NCBI RefSeq assembly: GCF_002994745.2 | Contig: NW_020126827.1 | Location: 62,001 to 126,000, forward strand | Reading direction: 5' to 3' | DNA: 64,000 bases | Source of the DNA: Rosa chinensis | Lineage: Eukaryota > Streptophyta > Magnoliopsida > Rosales > Rosaceae | In this document: in pieces, positions 55,802-64,000 of the stretch | Layout of the letters: each line of letters starts with the position of its first letter | How positions within the stretch are numbered: the first letter of the stretch is position 1 | Notes under the pieces: model-generated | The model's input: only the letters and a program-made list of their open reading frames with translations | What the model was told of the DNA's origin: nothing | Database searches by the model: none | Translations under genes and position numbers: made by a program

Positions 55802-58800
55802 ATCCTCTACACTAAAGGAAATTGAAGCAAGGCTCGCTCGCTTGAAGGGTCCTTCACTTCTTGAACAGACAAGCCCTTCCCCTTCGACACACAGAGGGTA
55901 CATCTTTAACGAACAAGGGAAGAGGACCTACTGTTCTGAGGAGTCTACATCACCTACACCAAGTCCATCTCCTCCTTCACGTTCACCTTCACCTGTGATT
56001 TCGTCCAACTCTACACCACCACCTTCACCGCCACCTGAAGAAGTCGAAGAAGAGAGAATGGCATCTATTAGGGAACTTTCCACTGCAACTGTTGAAGGAG
56101 GACCCCCTACAGGCATAGTATACCCTCCCCCTGCAGCTGGAAGACAAGCAGAGTTTGAGCTAAAGAGTGGTTTGTTGCACAAGCTCCCTATCTTCCATGG
56201 ACTTAATATGGAGGACGCTAACAAGCATGTTCGAGAATTTCAATCTGTTTGTGCAAACATGCAACCACAAGGGGCAGATGAGAACCTTCTTAAGATGAGA
56301 GCATTTCCATTCTCTCTAGCTGATAGAGCCAAGGATTGGCTATATGAACTCCCTGCAGGACGTATCACCTCATGGGAAACAATGAGAAAGGCCTTCTTGG
56401 AAAAATACTTCCCAGCTTCTAAGGTCATCACACTTAGAAAGAAGCTCAGTGGAATAGAGCAAGCCCATGATGAGTCCTATGCTGCCTACTATGAGAGGTT
56501 CAATTCCCTACTTGCACAATGTCCTCAACATCAGATGAAGGATGAGACCCTACTCACATGTTTCTATGAAGGACTCTTACCCTTGGAAAGGCAAATGTTG
56601 GATGCTGCAGCTGGAGGAGCTTTTGTGGATAAGTCCCCTACAGTTGGGAAGGAGCTGATAGCTAATCGTGCCTTGAACTCTCAACAATATGAGGGGGTAG
56701 GACACTCTACTCGTAGGGTGCATGAGATGAGCAAGAATACTGCAATTGAGGACCAACTGAATAAGCTTACTCTACTCATGAACCAAGTGGTAAGTTCCAA
56801 GGGACCAAGTGCAACAATAGCTTGTGGGGTATGCTCTATGCAAGGGCATGTTACAGATCAGTGCCCTCAACTTAATGAGAATGGAGGATGGGAATCTGCA
56901 AATGCTATTGGAGGATATCAAGGAGGATACCAAGGAGGACCTCAACGTCCTAGACATGATCCTTACTCCAATACGTACAACCCAGGATGGAGGGACCATC
57001 CCAACTTCAAGTGGACTAACAATGATAACGTTCAGAATCCTCTTGGTGGGAACTTCCAACGTCCTCAAGGGCCTTCATTCCAAGGATCATCTTTTCAAAG
57101 GCCCTACATGCCCCCGCCTCAACAGAACTCAGGACCTTCAATGTCTCACTATGACAAAACGTTGGAAGCCTTGACTAGTTCCACCCAGGCCTTGACAAAC
57201 TCTACTCAAGCTTTGATTCAAGGACAACAGACCCACACTAAGGATATTGCAGATCTTAAGAAACAGATGGGCCAAGTTGTGGACTTCATGAGCAAGATTC
57301 ATGAGACTGGGAAGCTTCCTAGTGGCACAATACCTAACCCTAAGGGTAATGTGGAGAATGCATCAGTTGTGACTACGAGGAGTGGGAGACCATTTGTGGA
57401 TCCACCCAAGCAACCCAAGAAGGTCCAAATGAGCATAGAAATTGAGGAAGACCAAGAACCCACCAAGTTGGGTATTGAGAAGGACCCTGCAACGTCAAAG
57501 GAAGAGACCAAGGCATCCTCATCTTTAAAGGCAAAACCGGAAATCAAAGGTAATAATTCTAACTTATCAAATTCGGTTATTGCTAACCCTTCTTCTTCTT
57601 GCATGCCCTTCCCACGCAGGTTTGCCCAATCTAAGAAGGATGAAAGTGACCAAGCTATCTTGGAAACTTTCAAGAAGGTGCAAGTAAACCTACCCCTCCT
57701 AGAGGCCATCAAGCAAGTCCCTAAGTATGCCAAGTTCCTCAAAGAGCTTTGCACTACTAGGAGAGTAAACCGTGAAAAGGAGGTGGTAAAGGTAAGTGAG
57801 AATGTCTCTGCCCTAATTCAGAGGAAGATCCCTCCAAAGTGTAAGGATCCTGGAAGCTTTACCATTCCTTGTACTATTGGTAACTCTAGATTTAAGAATG
57901 CCATGCTAGACCTAGGTGCATCTGTTAATGTTATGCCCTACTCTGTTTATGAAACCCTAGGTCTAGGGGAACTTAAATCTGACAATGTTATCATTCAGTT
58001 AGCTGACAGATCCAATGCATACCCTAGAGGTTTGTTGGAGGATGTGCTTGTACAGGTTAACCATCTTATCTTCCCAGCTGATTTTTATGTATTGGAAATG
58101 GAGGACTCCCCTGTAAGTTCCACTCCATTGCTTTTGGGACGTCCTTTCTTAAGGACAGCTAGGACGAAGATTGATGTGTATGAAGGCTCTCTTACAATGG
58201 AGTTCGATGGTGACATTATTGGCTTTAACATCTTTGAGGCCATGAGGTATCCCCTAGAGGTTAATGATTGTTTTTCTGCTGACATTTTAGATGAACTTGC
58301 GCAGAAAATGTTTGATGTTATGCATGAGGATACCCTAGTCACTACCCTTGAGAGTGGGGTAGGCTATACAAAGGAAGGCGTCACCATCTCAGAGGACAAG
58401 TTGAAAGACACTTGTGAGGATAAAATCATTGAAAACGTCTCCTTCCTTGAGGCATCACCCTTTATAGGTAAGTCTGTTTCTCCATTGTCCATTCAGTTAT
58501 CCACTAACAAGACTTTACCTTCAGTGGTCCAGGCCCCAGAACTTGAGCTAAAACCTCTTCCAGACCATTTGAAGTATGTCTACTTAGGGGACAAGGAGAC
58601 CTTACCAGTGATTGTGTCATCTGCACTAACGACTCCACAAGAAGAGAAGTTGGTGGAAATGTTGAAGCAACACAAGACCGCCATAGGATGGACATTGGCG
58701 GACATCAAGGGAATCAGCCCTACAACTTGCGTCCATAGGATACTTCTGGAGGAGGGGTCTAAACCTACTAGAGAGGCTCAACGTCGTCTCAACCCTCCAA

Positions 58801-61445
58801 TGATGGAAGTAGTGAAGAAGGAGGTTATCAAACTCCTTGATTGTGGGGTGATCTACCCTATTTCAGACTCCAAGTGGGTCTCCCCAGTTCAGGTCGTGCC
58901 CAAGAAGTCTGGGATCACTGTGGTAAAGAATGCTGATAACGAACTGGTGCCCCAAAGGACAGTAACAGGCCACAGAGTATGCATTGACTATAGGAGGCTC
59001 AACGCAACCACAAGGAAAGACCACTTTCCTCTGCCATTCATTGACCAGATGCTTGAGCGCCTAGCTGGACATGACTACTACTGCTTCCTGGATGGATACT
59101 CTGGTTACAACCAGATTGCAATTGCAAATGAAGATCAAGAGAAGACAACCTTCACTTGCCCCTTTGGAACGTTTGCCTATAGACGTATGCCTTTCGGACT
59201 TTGCAACGCTCCAGGTACCTTTCAGAGGTGTATGGTAAGTATCTTTTCAGATTATATTGAGAAAATCATAGAGGTATTCATGGATGACTTTTCAGTTTTT
59301 GGAAAGAATTTTGATGATTGTCTTAATAATCTGGAGATAATTCTGAAACGTTGCATGGAAACTAACCTTGTCTTAAACTGGGAAAAATGCCATTTTATGG
59401 TTAAACAAGGAATAGTTCTAGGACATATTGTCTCTGCTAGGGGTATAGAGGTTGATAAAGCCAAGGTTGATATTGTGCGTCACTTACCCTCTCCCACTTC
59501 TGTGAGAGAGATTCGTTCTTTCCTTGGTCATGCAGGTTTTTACAGGAGGTTCATCAAGGACTTCTCCAAAATTTCGAGACCCTTATGTCAACTACTCCAG
59601 AAGGATGTGCCCTTCCACTTTGACAAGGAGTGTCAAGAAGCTTTTGACAAGCTTAAGGAGTTGTTGACATCTGCCCCCATCATGTTACCTCCAGACTGGT
59701 CCTTGCCCTTTGAATTAATGTGTGATGCCTCTGACTACGCAGTTGGAGCCGTTTTGGGACAAAGGAAGGAAAAGCTGCCCTATGCCATCTACTACGCCTC
59801 AAGGACTCTCAATGATGCACAAATGAACTACTCCACCACAGAGAAAGAGCTCCTTGCAGTTGTCTTTGCCCTTGAGAAGTTTCGCTCCTATTTACTTGGT
59901 ACCAAAGTTACTATCTTTACTGACCATGCAGCTTTGAAATACTTGATGACCAAGAAGGAGGCGAAACCAAGGCTCATCAGATGGATCCTACTCTTGCAAG
60001 AATTCGACGTGGAAATCAAGGACAAGAAGGGTAGTGAGAACGTGGTAGCTGACCACTTGAGTCGCTTAGTGCATGCAGAAGATTATCTCCCTCTGGTGGA
60101 GACATTTCCAGACGAGCAACTCTTTGGACTTCAGGTAAGTGAACCATGGTATGCAGACATTGTGAATTATATTGTATCTAGAAAGATTCCTGATACCATG
60201 TCACGTGCTCATAGGGATAGGCTTAAGAAAACTGTTAAGCAATATGTTTGGGATGAACCTTATTTGTGGAAGTATTGCTCTGATCAATTGATTAGGAGAT
60301 GTGTGCCTGAACATGAACATAATGCTATACTTTCTTTTTGCCACTCTAAAGCATGTGGGGGACACTTTGGGTCTAAGAAGACTGCGTTTAAGGTGCTAGA
60401 GTCTGGGTTCTATTGGCCAACATTATTTAGGGATGCACATGCCTATTGTTTAACTTGTGATAAGTGCCAAAGAACAGGAAATCTAGGTCCTAGAGATCAA
60501 ATGCCATTGTCCAATATAATAACTGTTGAAATATTTGATGTCTGGGGTATAGATTTCATGGGACCTTTCCCTTCATCTTTTGGGTTTCTCTATATCTTAC
60601 TTGCAGTGGACTATGTTTCCAAATGGGTGGAAGCAAAGGCCACTAGAACTAATGACTCTAAGGTTGTTGCAGATTTTATCAAGTCTAACATCTTTAGCAG
60701 GTTTGGAATGCCTAGAGTTCTCATTAGTGATGGAGGATCCCATTTTTGCAATCGGACGATTGAGGCTCTCTTGAAGAGATATGATGTCACACATAAGGTT
60801 TCTACACCTTATCACCCACAAACTAGTGGGCAGGCTGAGGTCTCTAATCGTCAGATTAAGGGGATATTGGAGAAGACTGTGAACCCCAACAGGAAGGACT
60901 GGTCCTTGCGTCTAGAGGATGCTTTGTGGGCCTACAGAACTGCATACAAAACTCCCATAGGTATGTCACCATATCGAATTGTCTATGGCAAACCATGCCA
61001 TTTACCTGTGGAGTTGGAGCACAAAGCTTGGTGGGCTGTGAAGCAGTTCAACATGGATATGGATGCAGCTGGGCTTCATAGGAAGTTGCAATTGCAAGAG
61101 TTAGAGGAGATAAGGAATGATGCCTTTGAAAGTGCTAAAATTTACAAGGATAAGACTAAGGCATTCCATGACAAAATGATTCGAAGAAAGACTTTTGTTG
61201 TGGGTCAAAAAGTTCTTCTTTTCCATTCTCGTCTCAAACTCTTCCCAGGTAAGCTTCGTTCTCGTTGGATTGGACCTTTTGTTATCACTCATGTGTTTCC
61301 TCATGGAGCTGTGCAGATAAAGAGTGAACATACAAGCAACGAGTTCAAAGTGAATGGCCATCGCTTGAAGCCTTACTATGAGGCATTTGTGGAACATGAA
61401 GTGGAGGATGTACCCCTCAAAAACGTTCCAAACCCTGAGGATTAA
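55785..61445 (+). CDS. gag-pol: gag-pol polyprotein, Athila type (E), intact
   Basis: 1886 residues with no gap against the A1 protein. I counted about seven differences, for example D for E in the TLA(E/D)IKG segment of pol, KEK for KDK in RNase H, and three changes in the last 50 residues. All catalytic residues are at the same positions: CCHC 347-360, DLGA 709-712, FMDD 1165-1168, RNase H D1314/E1353/D1380/D1423, integrase D1590-D1649-E1685. The frame has no defect, and the element has a complete promoter-bearing 5' LTR, PBS and PPT. Of the elements here it is the best candidate for an active copy, and with A1 a possible source of enzymes for C. Confidence 0.96.
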   Translation: MTEPFRSSTLKEIEARLARLKGPSLLEQTSPSPSTHRGYIFNEQGKRTYCSEESTSPTPSPSPPSRSPSPVISSNSTPPPSPPPEEVEEERMASIRELSTATVEGGPPTGIVYPPPAAGRQAEFELKSGLLHKLPIFHGLNMEDANKHVREFQSVCANMQPQGADENLLKMRAFPFSLADRAKDWLYELPAGRITSWETMRKAFLEKYFPASKVITLRKKLSGIEQAHDESYAAYYERFNSLLAQCPQHQMKDETLLTCFYEGLLPLERQMLDAAAGGAFVDKSPTVGKELIANRALNSQQYEGVGHSTRRVHEMSKNTAIEDQLNKLTLLMNQVVSSKGPSATIACGVCSMQGHVTDQCPQLNENGGWESANAIGGYQGGYQGGPQRPRHDPYSNTYNPGWRDHPNFKWTNNDNVQNPLGGNFQRPQGPSFQGSSFQRPYMPPPQQNSGPSMSHYDKTLEALTSSTQALTNSTQALIQGQQTHTKDIADLKKQMGQVVDFMSKIHETGKLPSGTIPNPKGNVENASVVTTRSGRPFVDPPKQPKKVQMSIEIEEDQEPTKLGIEKDPATSKEETKASSSLKAKPEIKGNNSNLSNSVIANPSSSCMPFPRRFAQSKKDESDQAILETFKKVQVNLPLLEAIKQVPKYAKFLKELCTTRRVNREKEVVKVSENVSALIQRKIPPKCKDPGSFTIPCTIGNSRFKNAMLDLGASVNVMPYSVYETLGLGELKSDNVIIQLADRSNAYPRGLLEDVLVQVNHLIFPADFYVLEMEDSPVSSTPLLLGRPFLRTARTKIDVYEGSLTMEFDGDIIGFNIFEAMRYPLEVNDCFSADILDELAQKMFDVMHEDTLVTTLESGVGYTKEGVTISEDKLKDTCEDKIIENVSFLEASPFIGKSVSPLSIQLSTNKTLPSVVQAPELELKPLPDHLKYVYLGDKETLPVIVSSALTTPQEEKLVEMLKQHKTAIGWTLADIKGISPTTCVHRILLEEGSKPTREAQRRLNPPMMEVVKKEVIKLLDCGVIYPISDSKWVSPVQVVPKKSGITVVKNADNELVPQRTVTGHRVCIDYRRLNATTRKDHFPLPFIDQMLERLAGHDYYCFLDGYSGYNQIAIANEDQEKTTFTCPFGTFAYRRMPFGLCNAPGTFQRCMVSIFSDYIEKIIEVFMDDFSVFGKNFDDCLNNLEIILKRCMETNLVLNWEKCHFMVKQGIVLGHIVSARGIEVDKAKVDIVRHLPSPTSVREIRSFLGHAGFYRRFIKDFSKISRPLCQLLQKDVPFHFDKECQEAFDKLKELLTSAPIMLPPDWSLPFELMCDASDYAVGAVLGQRKEKLPYAIYYASRTLNDAQMNYSTTEKELLAVVFALEKFRSYLLGTKVTIFTDHAALKYLMTKKEAKPRLIRWILLLQEFDVEIKDKKGSENVVADHLSRLVHAEDYLPLVETFPDEQLFGLQVSEPWYADIVNYIVSRKIPDTMSRAHRDRLKKTVKQYVWDEPYLWKYCSDQLIRRCVPEHEHNAILSFCHSKACGGHFGSKKTAFKVLESGFYWPTLFRDAHAYCLTCDKCQRTGNLGPRDQMPLSNIITVEIFDVWGIDFMGPFPSSFGFLYILLAVDYVSKWVEAKATRTNDSKVVADFIKSNIFSRFGMPRVLISDGGSHFCNRTIEALLKRYDVTHKVSTPYHPQTSGQAEVSNRQIKGILEKTVNPNRKDWSLRLEDALWAYRTAYKTPIGMSPYRIVYGKPCHLPVELEHKAWWAVKQFNMDMDAAGLHRKLQLQELEEIRNDAFESAKIYKDKTKAFHDKMIRRKTFVVGQKVLLFHSRLKLFPGKLRSRWIGPFVITHVFPHGAVQIKSEHTSNEFKVNGHRLKPYYEAFVEHEVEDVPLKNVPNPED

Positions 61446-61492
61446 ATGGAGGTACAAGTCTAGGCTGAAAGACTATAAACATTAAGCGCTGC

Positions 61493-61508
61493 TTGGGAGG
61501 CAACCCAA
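61493..61508 (+). promoter_or_regulatory. Conserved post-stop hairpin (E)
   Basis: TTGGG-AGGCAA-CCCAA, 47 nt after the stop. Confidence 0.6.
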
Positions 61509-63418
61509 TTCTGAAGTAGCTGTGGAGGAGTCATCAACGCAGATTTGTTTTATCTCTCCCTTTTACTTCTCCAATTTTTCTTTATTTTGGTAGTCATTTT
61601 CGTAAATTTCATCCCTATATGCTTAAGTGTTTTATTGCATGCTTTTTATTGATTACATTGAGGACAATGCAATATTTAAGTGTGGGGGAAGGGATTTACA
61701 CTTTTATCTTGAGTCATATATTGAAAAATACAAAAAAAAATTGAAAAATGTCAAAAATTTAAAAAATTTTCGTTGCTTTTGTTTTTGTTTTGAGTCTTAG
61801 GATGCCCTTTCAACTGTCTAGGATGATTCTATATCTCTAAAATCATGACTAAAAGAGGATCACAAGATTGAGATGATTTTTAAACATGGTATTCTTTGGT
61901 TAATTGAGATATATGAAAAATGTGTGCCTTGTAGTGGATATGGATTCGAAAACTTTGGTACAGAATATGAGCATGTTAGGATGAGTTTTGATTCATATAA
62001 GCCATGTGAGATAATTGAGCCATGTTCCTTTTTCTTGGAGTGAAATGAAAAATATATTCTTATTTTCTTGGCGATATTTTGATGATCTCATTATTCTTCA
62101 TTTGATTGATTGCTTGCCATAGATTAAGTTTGATGGACTAGAGAATGCTAGAATTCACTCTTGTGCTTGTTGAGACGTTTGTCAATACATGGCCCTGATT
62201 CTGGAAGGGATAGAGGTACCCTAGGAATTTCCACCATTGCCAAATAAACCTGTGTCCCTAATTGTGCCCGTCGTGGGACTCCCCTAGATAAGCCCCTTTG
62301 AGCCTACATTGAGCCTTTTCATTCATCACCCTTAAAACCCTTAACCATGAAGCTTAGTATAGTTAAAACCCTACCCTTTGTTCTAAGAACTTAGTGGAGC
62401 TATCTTTTGAGACATACTTCGTGGGTTTGGTGCTAAGGATGAAAATTGAGAAGAGGTGAAAGTTAAAGTGTGGGGGTAGACTTGTCCATAAAAGAAAAAT
62501 ATATGAAAAAGCCGAGAAAAAGAAAACAAAAAAAGAAAAAAAAATGTATACGGCTAAAAAGAAAAGAAAGAAAAATGTTTATGGATTTTAGTCCCCCATA
62601 CTTGGTGATTTTGGAGTTTACGTTGAACTGAAGGCCCACTACAGAAAAATTTGGCCTTTGTCCATTCACTATAGTTCAAGGGAAGTTTACAATGAAGATT
62701 GGGCCCAACATGAAGACATTAGGCCCCTTTTATGTTACCTCTAGGGAAAGTGACGTTTTTGCAATGCCTTGGTGGATTTCTTGAGGTCTCTACATCTACA
62801 TGTGCTCTGCTAGGTTTTTAGGACACTTTGATAAATCCTTACCCTTCATTTCTTAAAACCTTGAGCCTTGGCCCCATTACAACCTTTAAGAAGACCTTCT
62901 TGATCCTTAAGATGGGACAGCCCTTGATGTGGAGATGAGTTACAAGAGTTGAACCTATGGCTTAGGTCCATCTGTGCAAGTAGTTGGTGTCCTTCATGAG
63001 ATCTTTAAAGAAAATTATACATGTGCTTTCGTTTCTTGAATTATGTGATATACTTGCTATCTTTCACATATACTTGAGTGTATAAGCTTTTAAGCATTGC
63101 CATGATCTGAGAGAAGAAAGAGTGGATATAACTTGTGAGGAGTTGAATCATACTTGTTTGAAACATGCTTAACAGAAACCATCACCATTGTTTCAACCAA
63201 GTCCTACTTGTGTATATGTAAGTTATGTGTTTTAATTAACTCTCGAATGCCTAACATTGAATTTTGGTTAAGTGCTAATCTTGGTGTTATGAAAGTAAGA
63301 GATTGCTGAGACAAATAGTTGAAGGGCAATAGAATCATTGTTTTTGTCAAGTCTTTAAATTTTCGTTGAGTCTTAGTGTGTGTCTTAGTTTGATTTTGCT
63401 AAGGGACTAGCAAAAGCT
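61509..63418 (+). other. E 3' non-coding region
   Basis: Collinear with A1 9163-11067. Internal PPT-like motifs near 61678 and 62468, the 20-nt block at 62263-62282, and a purine-rich run at 62490-62580. No credible ORF. Confidence 0.85.
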
Positions 63419-63433
63419 AAGTGTGGGGGAAAT
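63419..63433 (+). promoter_or_regulatory. Polypurine tract (E)
   Basis: AAGTGTGGGGGAAAT directly before the 3' LTR. Confidence 0.86.
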
Positions 63434-64000
63434 TGATAGGAGCATTTTAATGCGACGTTTTAACTGCATTTCCCTACACTTTTCTGCGCCATTTCCTTGA
63501 AAAATCCCTGTTTGGGAAAGTTTCCATTCTTTGATTGGGAAAGTTCCTTATTGTAGAAAGTTTCCATTTTTGTCTTCATTTCTCATTTCTCATTTCTCAT
63601 TTCTCATTTCTCATTTCTCATTTCTGGAAAGTTTCTATTTTTCATTTTTAGTAAGTTTCTATTTTCTCATTTTTAGAAACTTTCCATTTCTCAATTTTAG
63701 AAAGTTTCTATTTTTCAAATTAGGTAAGTTTCCATTTTCATATTAGTTTCTATTTTCAGGACCTCCGAGCTAGAAAGTGGAAATGAACGCACAAATGGAA
63801 AGAGGAGCTTGCGAACATCAAGACGAACGAACATGAGAGAAAATGGCCCACACATTTGAGCAGAAATGAAGAAACAAGCTTTCCTAGTCCAACCAGGAAA
63901 TCCTACAAAATGGAGGAAGGCTTCCCTAGCAAGTTTCCAACGCAACCATGAAAAAGAAATGGAAAAATAATGTGTTTTGCGTTGGAAAATGAGAAGGCTT
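63434..64000 (+). repeat. E 3' LTR, first 567 bp (cut by window)
   Basis: Repeats 51640-52207 with a single 1-bp difference noted near 63738. Confidence 0.94.

Larger units (their letters stand above)
51640..64000 (+). mobile_element. Athila-type LTR retrotransposon E (autonomous; 3' LTR cut by window)
   Basis: Complete 5' LTR (51640-54052), PBS, leader, intact gag-pol (55785-61445), 3' region, PPT and the first 567 bp of the 3' LTR. In the comparable LTR parts I saw one 1-bp difference, so the insertion is recent. Collinear with A1 except in the middle of the LTR. Confidence 0.96.

Overview
The window is made entirely of nested LTR retrotransposons. I found no host gene, tRNA, rRNA, CRISPR array or bacterial feature. 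The elements are plant Ty3/gypsy of the Athila lineage: LTRs of 1.8-2.4 kb bounded TG...CA, a primer-binding site matching the 3' end of plant tRNA-Asp, a single gag-protease-RT-RNase H-integrase ORF of about 1885 codons with an FMDD reverse-transcriptase motif and a DLGA protease motif, and about 2 kb of 3' non-coding sequence. This points to repeat-rich, probably pericentromeric heterochromatin of a flowering plant, probably a eudicot. The species cannot be told from the sequence.

Two related families dominate. Family A is represented by A1 (1-12773, LTR end at 39272-39877, + strand, 5' LTR cut by the window edge), E (51640-64000, + strand, 3' LTR cut by the window edge), D (41054-51639, - strand, interrupted) and C (42286-46841, + strand, no gag-pol). 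Family B is represented by B1 (12774-23720, - strand, RT/RNase H deleted in frame), B3 (23796-28687, + strand, no gag-pol), B2 (27833-37479, + strand, intact gag-pol but a promoter-deleted 5' LTR), a solo LTR (35675-37452), inverted LTR pieces (37480-39266) and an old 3'-region fragment B0 (40409-41053). A third LTR, F (39878-40408), is present only as its right part.

Nesting order, read from junctions and target-site duplications: B0 is the oldest layer. F and D lie in B0. A1 lies in F, C in the LTR of D, and E in the pol of D. B1 lies in the 3' LTR of A1, with TSD AGTAG around a 26.5 kb block. The 5' LTR of B1 is broken by an inverted B3-B2 tandem with patchwork filler at both junctions. 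A solo LTR lies in the 3' region of B2, with TSD TTAGG. A1 and E are over 99% identical in protein, and both have nearly identical LTR pairs over what is visible, so family A was active recently.

The most interesting signals are non-coding and shared by both families. An 11-nt U5 segment can pair with the PBS, and one of its base pairs covaries between families. A small hairpin sits 47 nt after the gag-pol stop and also covaries. A minimal upstream ORF overlaps the gag-pol start. PPT-like motifs recur in the 3' region. Derivatives without gag-pol keep the leader, PBS and hairpin in both families, which makes these elements candidates for the cis signals that let such derivatives be mobilised by intact relatives.
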